From assembly GCF_003086295.3 (NCBI RefSeq), contig NC_092048.1:42036425-42100424 (forward strand): 64,000 nt of DNA. Direction: 5' to 3'. Origin of the DNA: Arachis hypogaea (Eukaryota; Streptophyta; Magnoliopsida; Fabales; Fabaceae). Below are positions 23,470-34,569 of the stretch, piece by piece. Numbering within the stretch: position 1 is the stretch's first letter; every line of letters begins with the position of its first letter. Made by a program: the position numbers and the translations under genes. A model generated the notes under the pieces. It worked only from the letters and a program-made list of their open reading frames with translations, was not told the DNA's origin and did not search any database.

Positions 23470-25008
23470 TGGTGCACAAATTGTGATCACACTTTTCACA
23501 ACTCGTACCACTAACCAGCAAGTGCACTGGGTCGTCCAAGTAATACCTTACGTGAGTAAGGGTCGATCCCACGGAGATTGTTGGTTTGAAGCAATCTATG
23601 GTTATCTTGTAAATCTTAGTCAGGAAATCAATTATAATTATCAGTATGAATTCCGAAGAATAAAAGAGCATGGATTAAATACTTTTTCTGCAGTAATGGA
23701 GAATGTGTTGGAGTTTTGGAGATGCTTTGTCTTCTGAATCTCTGCTTTCTCCCTGTCTTCTTCTTCACGCACGCAAGGTTCCTCCTATGGCAAGCTGTGT
23801 GTTGGTGGATCACCGTTGTCAATGGCTACCATCCGTCATCTCAGTGAAAATGGTACAGGTGCGCTGTCACCGCACGGCTAATCATCTGTCGGTTCCCACT
23901 CATGCTAGAATAGGATCCATTGGTCCTTTTGTGTCTGTCACTATGCCCAACACTTGTGAGTTTGAAGCTCTTCACAGTCATCCAATCCCTGAATCCTACT
24001 CGAAATACCACAGACAAGGTTTAGACTTTCCGGATTCTCAAGGATGCTGCCAATGGATTCTAGCTTATACCACGAAGATTCTGATTAAGGAATCCAAGAG
24101 ATATTCATTCAATCTAAGGTAGAACGGAGGTGGTTGTCAGGCACACGTTCATAGGTTGAGGATGGTGATGAGTGTCACGGATCATCACATCCATCATATT
24201 GAAGGGCGAATGAACATCTTAGATAGAAACAAGCGTGTTTGAATAGAAAACAGAAATAGTTGCATTAATTCATCGAAACACAGCAGAGCTCCTCACCCCC
24301 CAACAATGGAGTTTAGAGACTCATGCCGTCAAAGAGTACAAAGTTCAGATCTAAAATGTCATGAGGTACAAAATAAATCTCTAAAAGTTGTTTAAATACT
24401 AAACTCGTAACCTAGGTTTACAGAAAATGAGTAAACTATGATAGATAGTGCTGAAATCCACTTCTGGGGCCAACTTGGTGTGTGCTGGGGCTGAGACTTA
24501 AGCTTTACACGTGCTTAGGCTGTTTCTGGAGTTAAACGCCAGGTTGTAACCTGTTTTAGGCGTTTAACTCCAACTTGTAACCTGTTTCTGGCGTTTAACG
24601 CCAGACTACAACATGGAACTGGTATTGAACGCCAGTTTACGTCGTCTATCCTTGAGCAAAGTATGGACTATTATATATTTCTGAAAAGCCCTGGATATCT
24701 ACTTTCCAACGCAATTGGGAGCGCACCAATTGGACTTCTGTAGCTCCAGAAAATTCATTCCGAGTGCAGAGAGGTCAGAATCCAACAGCATCAGCAGTCC
24801 TTTTTCAGCCTGAATCAGATTTTTGCTCAGTTCCCTCAATTTCAGCCAAAAAATATCTGAAATTATAGAAAAACACACAAACTCATAGTAAAGTCTAGAA
24901 ATATGAATTTTGCCTAGAAACTAATGAAAATATACTAAAAACTAACTAAAACATACTAAAAACTATATGAAATTAACCCCAAAAAGCGTATAAAATCTCC
25001 GCTCATCA
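23470..25008 (-). repeat. E1 3' LTR
   Basis: 1539 bp, TGATGAGCGG...GTGCACCA on the minus strand, with three copies of the GGCGTTTAACGCC-type dyad or its degenerate forms at 24527-24646. It matches 34570-36109. Confidence 0.95.
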
Positions 25009-25045
25009 CAACACCAAACTTAAACTGTTGCTTGTCCCCAAGCAA
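25009..25045 (-). other. E1 polypurine-tract region
   Basis: On the minus strand GGGGACAAGCAACAGTTTAAGTTTGGTGTTG directly abuts the 3' LTR start; given here as key parts, GGGGACAAGCAA then TTTAAGTTTGGTGTTG. The same sequence abuts the E2 3' LTR at 47168-47204. It is the expected place for plus-strand priming. Confidence 0.6.
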
Positions 25046-26108
25046 CTAGACAAATAAAATAGAATACAAATAAGTCAAGAAGCAATAATATCTCAGAGTT
25101 TTTGAGTGAAGCTCAGATTCTAATTAGATGAGTGGGACTAGTAGCTTTTTGCTTCCGAATAGTTTTGGCATCTCACTTTATCCATTGAAGCTCAGAATGA
25201 TTGGCATCCATAGGAACTTAGAATTCAGATAGTGTTATTGATTCTCCTAGTTCAGTGTGTTGATTCTTGAACACAGCTACTTTATGAGTCTTGGCCGTGG
25301 CCCTAAGCACTTTGTTTTCCAGTATTCCACCGGATACCTAAATGCCACAGACATATAATTGGGTGAACCTTTTCAGATTGTGACTCAGCTTTGCTAAAGT
25401 CCCCAATTAGAGGTGTCTAGGGTTCTTAAGCACACTCTTCTTTTTGCTTTGGACCTTGACTTTAACCGCTCAGTCTCAAGTTTTCACTTGACACCTTCAC
25501 GCCACAAGCACATGGTTAGGGACAGCTTGGTTTAGCCGCTTAGGCCAGGATTTGATTCCTTTGGGCCCTCCTATCCACTGATACTCAAAGCCTTGGATCC
25601 TTTTTATTACCCTTGCCTTTTGGTTTTAAGGGCTATTGGCTTTTTCTGCTTGCTTTTTCTTTTTCTTTTTTTTTCGCCCTTTTTTTTCGCAAGCTTTTGT
25701 ATTCACTGCTTTTTCTTGCTTCAAGAATCATTTTTATGATTTTTCAGATTATCAAATAACATGTCTCCTTTTTTCTTATTCTTCAAGAGCCAACATATTT
25801 AACATTCATAAACATCAACTTCAAAAGACATATGCACTATTCAAGCATTCATTCAGAAGATAAAAAGCATTGCCACCACATGTAATTAATTAGAATTTTT
25901 CTTAAAAAAAAACTCGAAAACTATTGCCTCCTTATTCTAAAGAAAATCTGCTATTTTATTCATGTTTAGTGATGATGAGAAAAATAAATTATAGCTTAAT
26001 TGGAGATAAAATCAAAATATAGATACTAATTACTATTACTCATATATAACTTCTAAGGTAAAACTCAAATAAGAACAATTATCACAGAGTTAAGGCTAAG
26101 ATTAGAAC
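25046..26108 (-). other. E1 3' non-coding region
   Basis: Between the env-position ORF and the PPT. It contains a T-rich run at 25655-25690. It is similar to E2 at 47205-48100. No frame with recognisable protein. Confidence 0.5.
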
Positions 26109-27241
26109 TCAACAACCTTGAATTTGGGAGGTGGATGCCTCTTTAGTCTGTGGAGTGATTGGCCATTCAAGAGATAGTTTCTGACGCTTTAATTCCTTCA
26201 GTTCACGCCCTTGCTCTTCTTATTCTCTAAGCAGTTTGCAGAGCATGCTGTTTTGATTTTGCTGTTCTTCCTTCAGTTGATCCACAGCTTCTTGCAACTT
26301 GGTGACAGATGCTTCTAGGCATCCCAGTATTCAATTTGAGGGATTTCCGGGAGGAGCTCCTCTGCTTTTCTCTTGATGGGGTCGTCCTGCACCTGTAGTC
26401 CTTCCATAGACTTTTTGGTGGTTGGTTGCTCAACTGAGATATACTTATCTACTCCCATCTTTATCCCAGCATCTTTACATAACAGAGAAACCAAGCTTGG
26501 ATAGGCCAATTTAGCATCTTTGGAGTTCTTGTTTGCAATTTTGTAAAGCTCACAAGCAATCAGCTGATGAACTTCCACTTCTTTTTCCAGCATAATGCAA
26601 TGAATTATCACTGCTCTTCTGATGGTGACTTCAGAGCGGTTGCTAGTGGGCAGAATAGAGCGCCCAATGAAGTCCAGCCATCCTCTGACAACTGGTTTGA
26701 GATCTCCTCTCTTGAGTTGATTCGGGGCACCCTTTGTGTTGGTTGTCCACTTGGCTCTAGGGAGGCATATGTCCTCTAGAATTTTGTCCAATCCCAGGTT
26801 TGATCTCATCATTCTCCTATTAAAGGAGTCTGGGTCATCTTGCAGTTGAGGCAGCTTGAAGATCTCCCTTATTTTGTCAGGGTGGGTGTGAACAATCTTC
26901 CCTCTGACCAGAGTTCTATAGTCATAGAATGCGGTTCCAGCTATTCTCTGTCTGTCCGTCTGCCATAGATTAGCATAGAATTCCTGAACCATGTTTCTTC
27001 CCACCTTTGTCTCAGGATTAGCTAGGACTTTCCAGCTCCTGTTTCAAATTTGCTCTTAGATCTCCGGATATTCATATTCTTTCAGATCGAATTTAACTTC
27101 CGGGATCACTGACCTTAGACTCATTATTTTGTAAAAATGGTCTGAATGTTCTTTGGTTATAAACTTTCCTTGATTCCAAAGTGGTTTTGGAATATTCTCC
27201 TTCTTGCCTCTTGAGTCGGTTTGTTTTCTCTTGGGAGCCAT
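26109..27241 (-). pseudogene. E1 env-position ORF (plant transposon protein-like), broken
   Basis: Starts at the ATG at 27241 (MAPKRKQ). Two in-frame stops lie near 27056 and 27044. It then runs open for over 230 codons to 26315, with EFYANLW, the YRTLVRGK region and a helical segment GRSILPTSNRSEVTIRRAVI typical of the 'putative plant transposon protein' domain found in Athila-type elements. A frameshift near 26315 leads to a coiled-coil-like, Gln/Glu/Leu-rich C-terminus with one further stop, ending at 26109. It occupies the env-like slot of Athila elements, but I see no signal peptide or membrane segment, so an envelope role is not supported. Confidence 0.65.
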
Positions 27242-28339
27242 GATCTTAGTGGGTATTGGCTTAGTGATCACGGATAAACACACCAAACTTAGAGGTTTGC
27301 TTGTCCTCAAGCAAAAGAAAAGAAAGGAGATGGAAAGAGGGAGAGACAAGCACAACTTGTGGAGGAGAGGGGGAGGCCGAACCAAAATTTAAAGGGAAGG
27401 GGGGGTAGGTTTCGAAAATTTTGAAGGAAATATGATAGAAGATATGATTTGTAAAAGATAAGTATGATAGGAAAAAGATATAATTTAAAATTGAAAAGAT
27501 ATGAAAGATATTTGAAAAAGATAAATCTGAATTTTGAAAAAGATGATGTGAAGATTTGAAAAAGATATTGATGATTTGAAAAGATTTTAGAAGGAAAAGA
27601 GATAGATTTGTTTTGAAAAGGATTTGAAGATAAATTGAAGAGGATTAAGAAAAAGGGCTTATGAATTAAGATACATTTGATATATTTTTTTGAAAAAGGA
27701 TTTGAAAAATTAGGATTTGTAAAATGTTTGTGCAAGAAATCATGAATTGAAACATAAAAAATTGAAAAAAATTTGAATTGAAAACGAAATTTCCTAATCC
27801 CCACATTCCTGGTGTTAAACGCCCAACTGCTGCATGTTTTGGGCGTTTAACGCCCAGTTGCTGCTTGGTTTGGGCGTTTAACGCCCAGCTGTTGCTTCTA
27901 GCTGGCGTTAAACGCCAGAAACCCCTTTGTCACTGGGCGTTTTTCTGAACGCCCAGGATGCTGTCAATCTGGCGTTAAACGCCCAGAAGCTACTTCTTTC
28001 TGGCATTTAACGCCCAGATGGCTATCTTTACTGGCGTTAAACGCCCAGTAGATGCTCCTTTTGGGTGTTTAACACCCAGTTGTGCCTCTTACTGGCGTTT
28101 TCTTGCCAGTGAGCTCTTTTTTTCTCTGTTTTGTGTGCTGAATCCTTCTGTAACCCTGTGAACCTATGCAATTGACTCTTTACCTTATTAACATTGAACT
28201 TATATGCTTAAAAAAATAATAAATAAATAAATAAATAAAATGAAGAATAGGGCAAAATGACAGAAAGAGTTTTGCCAATGGCTGGGTTGCCTCCCAGCAA
28301 GCGCTTCTTTATTGTCTTTAGCTGGACCTTGCTGAGCTT
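27242..28339 (-). other. E1 spacer between integrase and env-position ORF
   Basis: 27400-27800 is an A/G-rich GAAAAGATATGA-type low-complexity tract on the plus strand. 27810-28110 is the dyad array. 28212-28240 is an AAAT microsatellite. At 27276-27312 a second copy of the PPT-adjacent phrase (CTAAGTTTGGTGTG preceded by GAGGACAAGCAA) lies just upstream of the env-position ORF. Confidence 0.6.
27810..28110. repeat. Array of ten GGGCGTTTAACGCCC-type dyads
   Basis: Ten perfect or near-perfect palindromes of 15-20 bp are spaced about every 30 bp. Examples are GGGCGTTTAACGCCC (27841 and 27872 areas), TGGCGTTAAACGCCA, TGGCGTTAAACGCCC and GGGTGTTTAACACCC (28063-28077). Intervening bases vary more than the dyads. 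Confidence 0.9.
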
Positions 28340-29912
28340 TTAATTTAGCCTCAGCCTTGAGCACTCTTGCTCAACATTGCCTTCAAGATAGTGCTTGATT
28401 CTCTGTCCATTAACAATGAACTTCTTATCAGAATCAATGTCTTGAAGCTCCATATAACCATATGGTGATACACTTGTAATCACATACGGTCCCCTCCACC
28501 GGGACTTCAGTTTCCCAGGGAATAGCTTGAGCCTAGAGTTAAACAATAGAACCTTTTGTCCTGGTTCAAAGACTCTTGATGACAGCCTTATGTGATGCCA
28601 CCTTTTTTATTTCTCCTTATAAAGCTTGGCATTTTCGAAAGCAGTGAGTCTAAATTCCTCTAGCTCATTTAGCTAGAGTAATCTTTTTTCTCCGGCTAAT
28701 TTGGCATCAAAGTTTAGGAATCTGGTTGCCCAGTAGGCCTTATGTTCCAGTTTCACGGGCAAATGATAGGCCTTACTATACACAAGCTGGTATGGAGAGG
28801 TCTCTATAGGAGTCTTGAATGCTGTTCTGTAAGCCCACACAGCATCATCCAAGCTTCTTGCCCAATCCTTTCTACGGGTACTTATAGTCCGTTCCAGGAT
28901 TCTTTTTAGTTCTCTGTTAGAGACTTCAGCTTTCCCATTTGTCTGTGGATGATATGGAGTTGCCACCTTGTGGCTAATCCCATACCAGACCATGGCAGAA
29001 TAAAGTTGTTTGTTGCAGAAATGAGTGCCTCCATCACTGATTAGTACTCTAGGGACACCAAACCTGCTGAAGATGTATTTCTGGAGGAACTTCAGCACTG
29101 TTTTAGTATCATTAGTGGGTGTGGCAACGGCCTCTACCCATTTTGATACATAGTCGACTGCCACCAGAATATAAGTGTTTGAGTATGATGGTGGGAAAGG
29201 TCCCATGAAGTTAATTCCCCATACATCAAACAACTCAATCTCCAAGATTCCCTGTTGAGGCATGGCGTAACCATGAGGCAGATTACCAGCTCTTTGGCAA
29301 CTGTCACAGTTACGTATAAACTCTCGGAAATCCCTATAGAGTGTAGGCCAGTAGAAACCACATTGGAGGACCTTGGTGGCTGTTCGCTCACCTCCGAAAT
29401 GGCCTCCATATTGTGATCCATGGCAATGCCATAAGATCCTCTGTGCTTCTTCTTTAGGCACACACCTACGAATTATTCCGTCTGCACATCTCTTAAAGAG
29501 ATAGGGTTCATCCCACAAGTAGTACTTTGCATCAGTAATTAATTTTTTCTTTTGTTGCCTGCTGTACTCCTTGGGTATGAACCTTGCAGCTTTATAGTTT
29601 GCAATGTCTGCAAACCATGGTGTTTCCTGAATGGCAAACAAATGCTCATCCGGAAATGTCTCAGAGATCTCAATAGAGGGGGGAAACTCCCATTCTATTG
29701 GTTCTATCCGGGATAGATGATCAGCCACTTGGTTCTCTGTCTCTTATTTCTATATCAAACTCTTGCAGAAGCAATACCCATCTGATGAGTCTGGGTTTTG
29801 AATCCTGCTTTGTGAGTAGATATTTAAGAGCAGCATGGTTAGTGTACACAATCACTTTTGATCCTACTAAGTATGATCTAAACTTGTCAATGGCATAAAC
29901 CACTGCAAGCAA
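28340..29912 (-). pseudogene. E1 RNase H end and integrase, with frameshift, stops and mutated DDE Asp
   Basis: RNase H continues from 29912 ([18 protein letters not shown]). A 10-bp deletion near 29742 between GACAGA repeats, judged against E2, shifts the frame. The integrase then reads from 29728: zinc-binding [14 protein letters not shown] and CDSCQRAGN, then the catalytic core. The first catalytic Asp is Asn here (VWGINFMG, codon 29212-29210); E2 has Asp. The second Asp (LISDGGTHF) and the Glu (GKAEVSNRE) are kept. Stops occur near 28673 and 28609, and the C-terminal domain (FPGKLKSRWRGPYVITSV) ends at 28340. Integrase would join the cDNA to chromosomal DNA; this copy should be inactive. 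Confidence 0.88.
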
Positions 29913-32843
29913 TTATTTTTCTGTGGTTGTGTAATTTTTCTGGGCATCATTTAAAACACGGCTAGCATAATAAATGACATGCAGAAGCTTGTCATGCCTC
30001 TGCCCCAGTACTGCACCAATGGCGTGGTCACTGGCATCACACATTAGTTCAAATGGTAATGTCCAGTTTGGTGCAGAAATAACTGATGCTGTGACCAGTT
30101 TAGCTTTCAGAGTCTCAAACGCCTGCAGACACTCTATGTCAAACACAAATGGCGTGTCAGCAGCTAGCAGATTGCTCAGGGGTTTTGCAATTTTTGAAAA
30201 ATTCTTTATAAACTTCCTGTAGAATCCTGCATGCCCCAGAAAGCTTCTGATTGCCTTAACATTAGCAGGTGGTGGTAATTTTTCAATTACTTCCACTTTA
30301 GCTTGATCCACCTCTATCCCCTTGTTTGAAATTTTATGCCCAAGGACAATTCCTTCAGTCACCATAAAGTGACATTTTTTCCAGTTTAAAACTAGGTTGG
30401 TCTCTTGGCATCTTTTCAGAACAAGTGCTAAATGGTCAAGGCAGGAGCTGAATGAGTCTCCAAATACTGAAAAGTCATCCATGAAGACTTTCAGAAATTT
30501 CTCTACCATATCAAAGAAGATAGAGAGCATGCACCTCTGAAAGGTTGCAGGTGCATTACACAAACCAAAAGGCATTCTTCTGTAAGCAAATACTCCAGAA
30601 GGACATGTGAATGCTGTTTTCTCTTGGTCCTGATGATCTACTGCAATTTGGTTGTAACCTGAATAGCCATCCAAAAAGCAGTAATATTCATGACCTGCTA
30701 GTCTCTCTAGCATCTGGTCTATGAATGGTAAAGGAAAATGATCATTTCTGGTGGCTGTGTTGAGCCTTCTATAGTCAATACACATGCGCCACCCTGTAAC
30801 TGTTCTTGTAGGAACCAGTTCATTTTTTTCATTATGAACCACTGTCATGCCTCCTTTCTTGGGAACAACTTGAACAGGGCTCACCCAGGGGCTATCAGAA
30901 ATAGGATAAATAATCCCAGCCTCTAGTAATTTGGTAACCTCTTTCTGCACCACTTCCTTCATGGCTGGATTTAGCCGCCTTTGTGGTTGAACCACTGGCT
31001 TAGCATCATCCTCCAATAGAATTTTGTGCATGCATCTAGCTGGGCTTATTCCCTTAAGGTCACTTATGGACCACCCAAGAGCTGTCTTGTGTGTCCTTAG
31101 CACTTGAATTAGTGCTTCCTCTTCCAGTGGATTTAAAGCAGAGCTTATGATCACTGGAAAAGTGTCACCTTCTCCCAGAAATGCATATTTCAAGGATGGT
31201 GGTAATGACTTGAGCTCGGGTTTAGGAGGTTTCTCCTCTTCCTGAGGAAGTCTCAGAGGCTCTTTCAATTCCTCTGAACCCTCTAAATCAGGCTGAACAT
31301 CTTTAAAGATGTCTTCCAGCTCTGATTCGAGACTCTTAGCCATGTTGATCTCCTCTACCAAAGAGTCAATGAGATCAACTTTTATGCAGTCTTTTGGTGT
31401 GTCTGGATGCTGCATGGCTTTGACAGCTTTCAACTTAAACTCATCCTCATTAACTCTCAGGGTTACTTCCCCCTTTTGGACATCAATGAGAGTTCGTCCA
31501 GTTGCTAGGAAAGGTCTTCCTAGAATGAGAGTAGCACTATTGTGCTCCTCCATTTCCAGCACTACAAAGTCAGTAGGAAAGGCGAATGGCCCAACCCTGA
31601 CAATCATGTCCTCAATCATGCCTAATGGGTAATTAATGGAGCCATCAGCAAGTTGGAGACATATCCGGGTTGGTTTAACTTCTTCAGTTAAACCAAGCTT
31701 TCTGATAGTGGATGCAGGTATTAGGTTGATGCTTGCCCCAAGATCACATAAAGCTGTCTTGGTGCAATTATCCTCTAATGTACATGGTATCAGAAAGCTC
31801 CCGGGATCTTTAAGCTTTTCTGGAAAGCTTTTCAGAATGACTGCACTGCATTCTTCAGTGAGGAGAACTCTTTCAGTTTCTCTCCAATCCTTCTTATGAC
31901 TCAAGATCTCTTTCATGAACTTGGCATAAGAAGGTATTTGCTCAAGTGCCTCTACAAACGGAATCTTTATTTCAAGAGTCCTGAGATAATCTGCAAAGCG
32001 AGCAAATTGCTTATCCTGCTCCTCTTGGCGGAGTTTTTGAGGATAAGGTATCTTGGCTTTATATTCCTCAACCTTAGTTGCTGCAGGTTTATTTCCTACA
32101 GAGGTGGTTGGAGGAGCCTTTTTAGAGGGGTTGTTATCAGCACTTGTGTGTGTCTGATCCCTCACTGGAATTTGAATTCCAGGGTTAGAAGCTGGAGTGG
32201 CGTTGGACGCCAACTCCTTACTTGTTCCTGGCATTTGAACGCCAAAACTGAGCTTCCAATTGGCGTTTGACGCCAACTCCTTGCTTGTTTCTGGCGTTTG
32301 GACGCCAGAGTTATTCCTTTCTGGGCTCTTACTGTCCTCAGAGGGATTTTGGATAGCAGTTTGTTCATATCTTGGCTTCCTGCTGCCTTGAAGTGAGGTA
32401 TTTAATGTTTTTCCACTTCTTAATTGAACTGCTTGGCACTCTTCTGTTATTTGTTTTGATAACTGTTGTTCTGTTTGCTTCAACTGTACCTTCATATTTA
32501 TATTAGCCATTCTTGTGTCTTGTAGTATCTCCTTGAATTCGGCCAGCTGTTCTGTTAGAAAGTCTAATTTCTGATTGAATTCAGTAATTTGTTCTGCAGG
32601 ACTGAGTTCAGCAGTTACTGTTTTAGCCTCTTCTTTCATAGAAGATTCACTATTCAGGTACAGATGCTGATTTCTGGCAACTGTATCAATAAGCTCTTGA
32701 GCCTCTTCAATTGTCTTTCTCATGTGTATAGATCCACCAGCTGAGTGATCTAGAGAAATTTGAGCTTTCTCTGTAAGCCCATAATAGAAGATGTCTAACT
32801 GCACCCATTCTGAAAACATTTCAGAGGGGCATTTTCTTAGCAT
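29913..32843 (-). pseudogene. E1 gag C-terminus, protease, reverse transcriptase (976-codon open frame)
   Basis: The longest open frame in the window. Residues 1-170 are the gag remainder (EWVQLDIFYYGLTEKAQ), followed by a linker with repeated SGVQTPETSKELASNA-like units encoded by the dyad motif. The aspartic protease active site is CDLGASINLIP (Asp at residue 367), with DLG as in Athila elements. RT motifs include MPFGLCNAPATFQRCM and FMDDFSVFG (residues 787-793). RNase H begins ([20 protein letters not shown]) and stops at a TAA (29910-29912) inside its sequence. The frame starts after stops in gag, so it is a remnant of a longer polyprotein rather than a complete one. Confidence 0.9.
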
Positions 32844-33317
32844 CTCTCTGTATCTCTCCTAGGCATCATAAAGAGATTCATTATCTCCTTGTTTAAAGCT
32901 TTAGATGTCCAGCCTTAGCTATGTCATCCGTTTTGGAGGGAAGTATTGATTCAGAAATTTTTCTGACAGCTGTTTCCATGTCCTTATGCTAGCCTTAGGT
33001 TGGTTATTTAACCACCTCTTAGCTTGGTCTTTTACAGCAAATAAAAATAGTAATAATCTGTAGACATCCTGATCTACTTCTTTATCATGTACTGTGTCAG
33101 CAATCTGTAAAAACTGTGCCAAAAACTCTGTAGGTTCTTCCTGTGGAAGACCGGAATACTGGCAACTTTGCTGCACCATGATAATGAGCTGAGGATTCAA
33201 CTCAAAGCTACTGACTCCAATGGAGGGTATACAGATACTACTCCCATATGAAGCAGTAGTGGGGTTAGCATATGACCTCAGAGTCCTTCTGGACTGTTCA
33301 TTTCCACTTAGGTCCAT
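32844..33317 (-). pseudogene. E1 gag N-terminus, broken by three stops
   Basis: Starts MDLSGNEQSRRTL at 33317 and stays open for 132 codons, through LPQEEPTEFLAQFLQIADTV and RWLNNQPKASIRTW, which is the retrotransposon gag (capsid) domain. Three in-frame stops follow between 32918 and 32855, before the long frame of the next feature. E3 retains sense codons at these positions. Gag would form the cytoplasmic virus-like particle. Confidence 0.85.
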
Positions 33318-33350
33318 GATGGAGAAAGGGGGATGATGCGGATTGCAAAT

Positions 33351-33404
<54 letters not shown>

Positions 33405-34545
33405 CGGAAATTAGAAAAAAAATAAAATAAAATGAAAAATGGGTGAGGATTTTCGAAAAATGAAGAGAGAAAAAGTGATTAGGAGATTTTGAAAAAGATA
33501 TGATTTTTTAAAAAAAATTAAAAAGGATATGATCTGAAAAAGATATGATTTTTAAAAACTTGACAACTAAGATATGATAAGATAAAATTTTGAAATTGAA
33601 ATCTGAATTTTTATGAAAAGTTTCAAAATATTTGCTTAAAAATAGTTAGAAAAGATATTTTTTTATTTTTCAATTTTATGATGAAAGAGAAAAACACACA
33701 AAAGACACACAACTTAAAATTTTTAGATCTAATGCTCCTTATTTTCGAAAATTTTGGAGGGAAAACACCAAGGAACACCAAACTTAAAAATTTTAAGATC
33801 AAAACACAAGGAAGACTCAAGAACACCTTGAAGACTCACAAGAACAACAAGAACATGAAGATAGAACACCAAACTTAAAATTTTTAGAAAACCAAAATAA
33901 AATTTTCGAAAACTAAAGAAAAATCAACAAGAAAACACCAAACTTAAAGTTTGGCACAAGATTTATTCAAAGAAAAATTATTTTTGAAAAGGTTTTAAAA
34001 AGAAGATAGCCAATTACCAAGAACATAAGCACCACGCTCTAGCCAATTGAGCTATAAATTTAACGTATTTTAATATTGTATATAAAAGTAAAATTTTCTT
34101 TGGAAACTGATATTTTGAAAAAGCACAAGAAAAACAAGAAAAGACACAGAACAAGAAAAACTAAAGATCAAACAAGGAAAAATAGCAAGAACAACTTGAA
34201 GACAAAGAAAGAACAAAGAACACAGATTTCGAAAATTTAAAGGAAAATACAAACATGCAATTGACACCAAACTTAAAATATAAAACTAAACTCAAACAGA
34301 AAAACTCAATTATTAGTAAAAAAAAATAAAATTTTGAAAAAAAATTTTTTTTCAAAAAGAAAATAAGGATTCTAAAATTTTAACAAGAACAATAATAAAA
34401 GACTCAAAGATAAATTATAAATTAATAAAGAAAAATAAAATTTTTGAAAGATTTTTGATAAGAAAGTAAAAGACTCTGACCCAAAAGACAAAATCTTCCT
34501 AATCTAAGCAACAGGATGAACCGTCAGTTGTTCAAACTCGAACAA
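33318..34545 (-). other. E1 5' leader
   Basis: AT-rich, non-coding. It holds an AT microsatellite (33354-33397), four repeats of an ACACCAAACTTAAA phrase (33775, 33866, 33935 and 34263 areas) that equals the PPT-adjacent sequence read in reverse, and a tRNA-like half at 34019-34055. Confidence 0.6.
34019..34055 (-). other. tRNA-like 5' half in E1 leader
   Basis: On the minus strand TATAGCTCAATTGGCTAGAG continues as CGTGGTGCTTATG. The D-arm pairs (GCTC/GAGC) and the A-box-like core fits a tRNA, but no T-arm, B box or closing acceptor stem follows. It is not a functional tRNA gene. Confidence 0.4.
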
Positions 34546-34563
34546 TCTCCGACAACGGCGCCA
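34546..34563 (-). other. E1 primer-binding site (tRNA-Asp)
   Basis: TGGCGCCGTTGTCGGAGA on the minus strand, six bases after the 5' LTR. It matches the complement of plant tRNA-Asp(GTC) 3' end (TGGCGCCGTTGCCGGGGA) with two changes. Confidence 0.8.
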
Positions 34564-34569
34564 AAAACT

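Noticed and set aside
27307..27804. 165-codon minus frame rich in Phe, Ser, Lys and Tyr
   Set aside because: A product of the low-complexity GAAAAGATATGA tract in the E1 spacer; no domain.
27810..28110. Regular repeats with spacers resembling a CRISPR array
   Set aside because: Eukaryotic context. The repeats are short variable palindromes about 30 bp apart inside a retrotransposon, spacers are similar to each other, and no cas genes are present.
31309..32270. Plus-strand frames of 80-124 codons across E1 pol
   Set aside because: Antisense shadows of the protease/gag frame; the minus-strand frame carries all recognisable motifs.
34019..34055. A functional tRNA gene
   Set aside because: Only the 5' half matches; T-arm, B box and acceptor closure are missing.
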